Assembly (NCBI GenBank): GCA_963746825.1
Contig: CAVVCU010000004.1
Coordinates: 1 to 64,000 of the forward strand
Reading direction: 5' to 3'
Length of the DNA stretch: 64,000 nucleotides
From: JACVRW01 sp963746825
GTDB taxonomy: Bacteria; Actinomycetota; Thermoleophilia; Solirubrobacterales; Thermoleophilaceae
Shown piece by piece: positions 60,721 through 64,000 of this stretch. Under the pieces are notes generated by a model that saw only the letters and a program-made list of their open reading frames with translations, did no database searches and had not been told where the DNA came from. Made by a program: the position numbers and the translations under genes. The first letter of the stretch is position 1; each line of letters opens with the position of its first letter.

Positions 60721-61383
60721 CTAGACGCGGACCACGTGGGTGGAGACGACCATGTCGTGCAGGCAGCGGTTCTCGCCGTCCCACAGTGGCCACAGCCAGT
60801 CGACCAGCGTCGGGATGCCGGCAAAGAAGCTGCCCACGAACCCGAACAGCAGGTTGATGACCACGACCTGGCGCAGAAAGGCGAAGCCGAACTCGACCGG
60901 CTTACCGTTGTCCCGGACCACGGTGATTCCCACGATCTGCTTCCCCCAGGTCATGCCGTTGTTCTTCCCCTGGCGGGCCATCAGCACCGGCGCGTAGAAG
61001 AGGGCCACCACGATGTACAGGAGGAAGGCGATGATCCCCGTGACCACCCCACCCACGTTGCTGCCGGACAGGAACACGCCCACGACGAGCCCGATGAGGA
61101 TCGCCGACGGAACCAGCAGGATCAGCCAGTCCAGCAGCTGAGCGCCCACACGGCTGCCCCAGCTCGCGAGCGGCCGGCCCACCCAGGCATCGCTGCCGGG
61201 CGCGCGAGCAAGTGGCTGCTGCCATCCTCCCGGCGGCACCGGCCCGCCGTAGCCCGGCGCGGCCTCGGGCCCGGGCGGCGGCTGCTGCGCGGGCGCCCCG
61301 GGAGGTGCCGGCGCCGAAGGTGGTGAGCCGGCCGGCGCCTGTGGCCCGGCGGGTCGTTCAGGGGGAGGCGATCCGCTTTCCAT
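60721..61383 (-). CDS. RDD family membrane protein
   Basis: This 220-residue protein has a proline- and glutamine-rich cytoplasmic N-terminus (about 1-75), then an RDD domain with three to four helices. The family features are LASWGSRVGAQLLDWLILL (arginine and aspartate positions), MTWGKQIVGITVV and ENRCLHDMVVSTHVV near the end. RDD proteins are poorly characterised; some are ion transporters. Confidence 0.82.
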   Translation of the reverse strand: MESGSPPPERPAGPQAPAGSPPSAPAPPGAPAQQPPPGPEAAPGYGGPVPPGGWQQPLARAPGSDAWVGRPLASWGSRVGAQLLDWLILLVPSAILIGLVVGVFLSGSNVGGVVTGIIAFLLYIVVALFYAPVLMARQGKNNGMTWGKQIVGITVVRDNGKPVEFGFAFLRQVVVINLLFGFVGSFFAGIPTLVDWLWPLWDGENRCLHDMVVSTHVVRV

Positions 61384-61418
61384 ACGCAAATCAAACCACC
61401 AAGGGTGGGCGGAAGGCG

Positions 61419-61928
61419 TCAATTGGCGGCGGCCACCACTATCACGACGATCCCAACCACCATGGCCACCACCCACAGGCCGAGCAGGCAGCCGCCGATC
61501 ACCAGGGCGGCCTTCTCGAAGCTGTTCACCTTCGCGTCGGTGGCGAGGCCGTGCGTGCGCACGTCCCAGTACTCGTTGAGCTGCACCGCCACGAGGCTGA
61601 AGAACAGCGGGGCCACGAAGATCGACCCGATCAGATAGGGGATCTCGGGAAACTCGGAGAGCCCGAATCGCTGTCGCAGCAGATTCAGGTCGCGCCACAG
61701 CCAGTGGATGATGAAGAAGTTGAGGATGGGCACGAGCAGGCCGAGCGTGTGCAGCGTCGCGTCGTCGCGGCCCTGCCCCAGCTCGCCGTCGAGAAGCCGG
61801 CGATGGGTGTGGAACCACGCGTAGGCGTAGAGACCGAAGCTGAGCACCGAATAGCCCCAGACCCGGCCCAGGGGACGCTTGACCGCGTAGGACTCGACCG
61901 GAAGGCCGGCCGCGCGGGCCAGGCTCAC
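61419..61928 (-). CDS. DUF4234-like membrane protein
   Basis: This 169-residue protein has about four helices. The N-terminal half has the pattern seen in DUF4234 proteins (VWGYSVLSFGLYAYAWFHTHRR, charged loop, ILNFFIIHWLWRDL). The function is unknown. Its start overlaps the preceding gene by 4 bases. Confidence 0.6.
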   Translation of the reverse strand: MSLARAAGLPVESYAVKRPLGRVWGYSVLSFGLYAYAWFHTHRRLLDGELGQGRDDATLHTLGLLVPILNFFIIHWLWRDLNLLRQRFGLSEFPEIPYLIGSIFVAPLFFSLVAVQLNEYWDVRTHGLATDAKVNSFEKAALVIGGCLLGLWVVAMVVGIVVIVVAAAN

Positions 61929-62590
61929 GGCGCGCCGGGCTCCAGCACGGCCCGCTCGCCCCGGCGCAGGAACCTCAGGGCGAGGGCGACCGAAGCCAGG
62001 AGCGCCGCCACGGCCATCGAGATCTGCACGCTCAGCAGTCCCTCCCGGCTCCAGTACACGTCGTCCAGCTCGAGCAGGAGCGCGGACTCGTCGAGCGTCA
62101 GGCCCATTCCCGCCCCGAAGGGCACCGCCAGCCAGGGCTCGAGCCGCTCGTCGCGGGTGAGGATCGCTCCGGCCCCCGCGCTGAAGGCCAACACGATCCC
62201 GGGCACGAAGTGGTGAATGTGACGCCGGCCCACGCGTAGGTTGCGAAACGGCCCCACGGTCCGGCGCTCGCGCAGCAGGTAGGTGATGCCGCGGACGACC
62301 ACGAACGTGCCCACGAACGAGGAGAGCAGGTTGAACATCGCGTTCTCCCTGGTCGAGCCCTGCTCGTAGCCCACGCGAGCCACATGCGCGGTCTCGGCCA
62401 CCGCCTCCTCGGCCGCCAGCAGCAGGTTGTCGGCCTCGTGCGGCAGCGGCGCCGAGCCGCGGCTCCAGACCCGCCCCAGCTCCCCGACCAGGACGGCGCC
62501 CACGGCCACGGCCGCCGTCGCGCCCAGCGCAAGCGTGCCGCGGCCGGGCGCGAGCGCGCGCCGCCGGCGGCGTACGCGGCTAAGCGCCAA
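61925..62590 (-). CDS. Polytopic membrane protein with histidine-rich HIHHF motif
   Basis: This 221-residue protein has about five helices. A conserved-looking RRHIHHFVPGIVLAF motif lies near 125 and an acidic cluster (TLDESALLLELDDVYW) near 165. The paired histidines and acids could bind metal, but I recognise no characterised family. It overlaps both neighbours by 4-11 bases, so it is operonic with them. Confidence 0.6.
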   Translation of the reverse strand: MALSRVRRRRRALAPGRGTLALGATAAVAVGAVLVGELGRVWSRGSAPLPHEADNLLLAAEEAVAETAHVARVGYEQGSTRENAMFNLLSSFVGTFVVVRGITYLLRERRTVGPFRNLRVGRRHIHHFVPGIVLAFSAGAGAILTRDERLEPWLAVPFGAGMGLTLDESALLLELDDVYWSREGLLSVQISMAVAALLASVALALRFLRRGERAVLEPGAP

Positions 62591-63284
62591 GGAGCTCGTC
62601 CTCGGCCAGCTCGCGCACCACCCGCGCGGGCACTCCCATGACCAGCGTGCGTGCGGGCACGTCCTTGGTCACCACCGCACCCGCTCCCACGAAGGCCTCC
62701 TCGCCCACCTCCACGCCCGGCAGCAGCACCGCGCCGCCGCCCAGGCGGCAGGCGCGTCGCAACACGGCGCCGCGCAGCTCCTGCCCCTCGCCACGCCGGC
62801 CGGCCGTGGGGTCGTTCGTGAGCAGCACGCCGGGCGCCACGAACACGTCGTCCTCGACGAGCGACCAGGCGGTGATGTAGGCCCCGGTCTGCAGCTTGAC
62901 CCGCGCGCCGAGCCGCACGTCGTTCTCGATCGAAGCGGCTCGTCCCACCACCGTGTCGGGACCGATCTCCACCCGCTCGCGCACATGTGCCTGATCGGCC
63001 ACAACACAGTTCTCGGCAATCCGGGCCCCGGCCAGCACCACGGCCCCCGCGCCGACCCGCACTCCGTTGCCCAGCACGGCGCTGCCCGGATCTCCTCCCG
63101 GAGCGCTCGAGCGGACGCTCAGGGTGGCCGGCTTGCCCACGACGCAGTTGTCCCCCAGCCGCACACCGGCTCCGACCAGCGTGCCGGCGTGAACCACCAC
63201 GTTGCCCCCGACCTCCACGTCCTCGGGCAGCTCGACCCCGTCCCCGAGCAGCAGGCCCGGGGCGCGCTCAGACTCGTGCAGCAC
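62580..63284 (-). CDS. Left-handed beta-helix (hexapeptide) acyltransferase
   Basis: This 234-residue protein is made almost entirely of hexapeptide repeats (isoleucine/valine-glycine type), with an interrupting loop LLTNDPTAGRRGEGQELRG and a short C-terminal helix. The layout fits WbpD/WlbB-type sugar N-acetyltransferases. The start overlaps the Gfo/Idh-type gene by 17 bases, and such a dehydrogenase-acetyltransferase pair is known in pathways for acetamido sugar acids of surface polysaccharides. Confidence 0.82.
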   Translation of the reverse strand: MLHESERAPGLLLGDGVELPEDVEVGGNVVVHAGTLVGAGVRLGDNCVVGKPATLSVRSSAPGGDPGSAVLGNGVRVGAGAVVLAGARIAENCVVADQAHVRERVEIGPDTVVGRAASIENDVRLGARVKLQTGAYITAWSLVEDDVFVAPGVLLTNDPTAGRRGEGQELRGAVLRRACRLGGGAVLLPGVEVGEEAFVGAGAVVTKDVPARTLVMGVPARVVRELAEDELLGA

Positions 63285-64000
63285 GCGTGCTCTCCCGCAG
63301 CGACTGCTGCAGCGCCTCCAGCACCCGCACCACCCTCAGGCCCGACTCGCCGTCCGAGCGCGGCTGCGCTCCGTCGCGCACACGGTCGACGAAGTGGCGG
63401 CACTCGATGCGCAGCGGCTCCTCGCTGGGCACCCGGGGCGAGAAGATCGCGCCCGAGCGCGGCTTGTACTCCGGATAATCGCCGCTCTGGTCGAAGCCCT
63501 TGTCGAACAGGGTGAGCTTGCGCTCGGAGTCCATGTCGTCGAAGGTGGCCATCTTCTTCGAGCCGACCACGGTGAAGCGCCGTTCCTTGTGCGGGTCGAG
63601 CCAGGACAGGTGCAGGTGGGCGGCCAGCCCCGAGGGGAAGCGCAGGAAGCAGAACACCACGTCCTCGACGCCCTCCTGCATGTAGCTCTCGCCCACCGCC
63701 CGGCACTCGTACGGCTCCTCGCCCGCGAGGCTGAGGATCACCGAAACGTCGTGGGCGCCGAGCGACCAGAGCGCGTTCTCCTCCGCGCGCAGCACGCCCA
63801 GGTTGAGGCGGTTGGAGTAGACGTACCGGACGTCACCCAGCTCGCCGGAGTCGACCAGCTCCTTGAGCATCTCCACCCCGGGGTGGTACTCGAGCAGGTG
63901 GCCCACCATGAGCACGCGCCCGGCCTCCTGCGCGGCCGCGACCACCCGCTCCGCCTCATCGCCGGTCTGCGCGAGCGGCTTCTCTACGAAGCAGTGCTTG
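63268..64000 (-). CDS. Gfo/Idh/MocA family sugar dehydrogenase (5' end beyond window)
   Basis: The visible 244 residues are the C-terminal two thirds of an NAD-dependent sugar dehydrogenase. The catalytic EKP motif (FVEKPLAQTG) lies at the very edge, followed by MVGHLLEYHPGVEMLKELV and the beta-sheet substrate domain with LGAHDVSVILSL. The nucleotide-binding N-terminus lies outside. With the hexapeptide acetyltransferase it resembles a WlbA/WlbB pair acting on UDP-N-acetylglucosaminuronate, an inference from context. Confidence 0.85.
   Translation of the reverse strand, partial: KHCFVEKPLAQTGDEAERVVAAAQEAGRVLMVGHLLEYHPGVEMLKELVDSGELGDVRYVYSNRLNLGVLRAEENALWSLGAHDVSVILSLAGEEPYECRAVGESYMQEGVEDVVFCFLRFPSGLAAHLHLSWLDPHKERRFTVVGSKKMATFDDMDSERKLTLFDKGFDQSGDYPEYKPRSGAIFSPRVPSEEPLRIECRHFVDRVRDGAQPRSDGESGLRVVRVLEALQQSLRESTRAARV

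Overview
The window is a high-GC actinobacterial sequence that looks like two sources joined near position 9,450. The right-hand 54 kb is very GC-rich with GTG-heavy starts and tight 1-4 base gene overlaps. It carries a pentapeptide-like secreted family (14,289) that I associate with Thermoleophilia/Solirubrobacterales, a rpsF-ssb-rpsR-rplI-dnaB cluster, a TreT plus OtsA-like pair and a c-di-AMP (ydaO type) riboswitch. I infer a Solirubrobacterales-like genome. The left 9.4 kb is visibly less GC-rich and holds a TetR-controlled sugar ABC locus and two back-to-back IS110 transposases. The join cuts an M20 peptidase gene after about 32 codons, so this is either a genomic island boundary or, at least as likely, a misassembly.

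Left block: carbohydrate permease, binding protein, an unrecognised protein and a Gfo/Idh/MocA dehydrogenase form a minus-strand operon. Two paralogous TetR regulators follow on the plus strand. The same 15-base motif sits in front of the operon and in front of the second regulator. Two IS110-family genes stand head to head at 6.3-9.2 kb; the second is frameshifted and has a nested hairpin covering its ribosome binding site.

Right block, in order. 9.5-15 kb: an acyl-CoA ligase and enoyl-CoA hydratase, a diiron R2-like oxidase fused to an SCP2-like domain facing a TetR regulator across a perfect 12-base inverted repeat, a haloalkane-dehalogenase-like hydrolase and a lineage-type secreted protein. 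15-19 kb: RarA, a lipoprotein and a badly frameshifted aldehyde dehydrogenase. 18.5-30 kb: tetrapyrrole, cytochrome c and molybdopterin genes (precorrin-2 dehydrogenase, moaC, mogA, ccmA-B-C and a small ccmD-like gene, hemA, hemC, a CobA-HemD-SAM hydrolase fusion, birA). 30-38 kb: an unusual SF2 helicase, a TlpA-like thioredoxin, a GNAT, a GalT-like enzyme, tRNA-Arg(CCT), nudC and pyrE. 38-46 kb: cell envelope genes (riboswitch-controlled M23 peptidase, L,D-transpeptidase, CPBP protease, MscS, class A PBP) and thiL. 46-55 kb: a degenerate M28-like membrane protein, a two-component system, an HtrA protease, a small ATPase-fold protein and trehalose enzymes. 55-61 kb: rpsF-ssb-rpsR-rplI-dnaB, a DnaC-like loader and purA. 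61-64 kb: membrane proteins and a sugar-modifying dehydrogenase/acyltransferase pair running off the edge.

A recurring feature is single-base indels, nearly all insertions, that break reading frames in seven genes on both sides of the join. Restoring one base at each site gives full-length proteins with conserved motifs, so consensus error is the first explanation. This also bears on the CobA-HemD-SAM hydrolase fusion, which one extra base could create from two overlapping genes.
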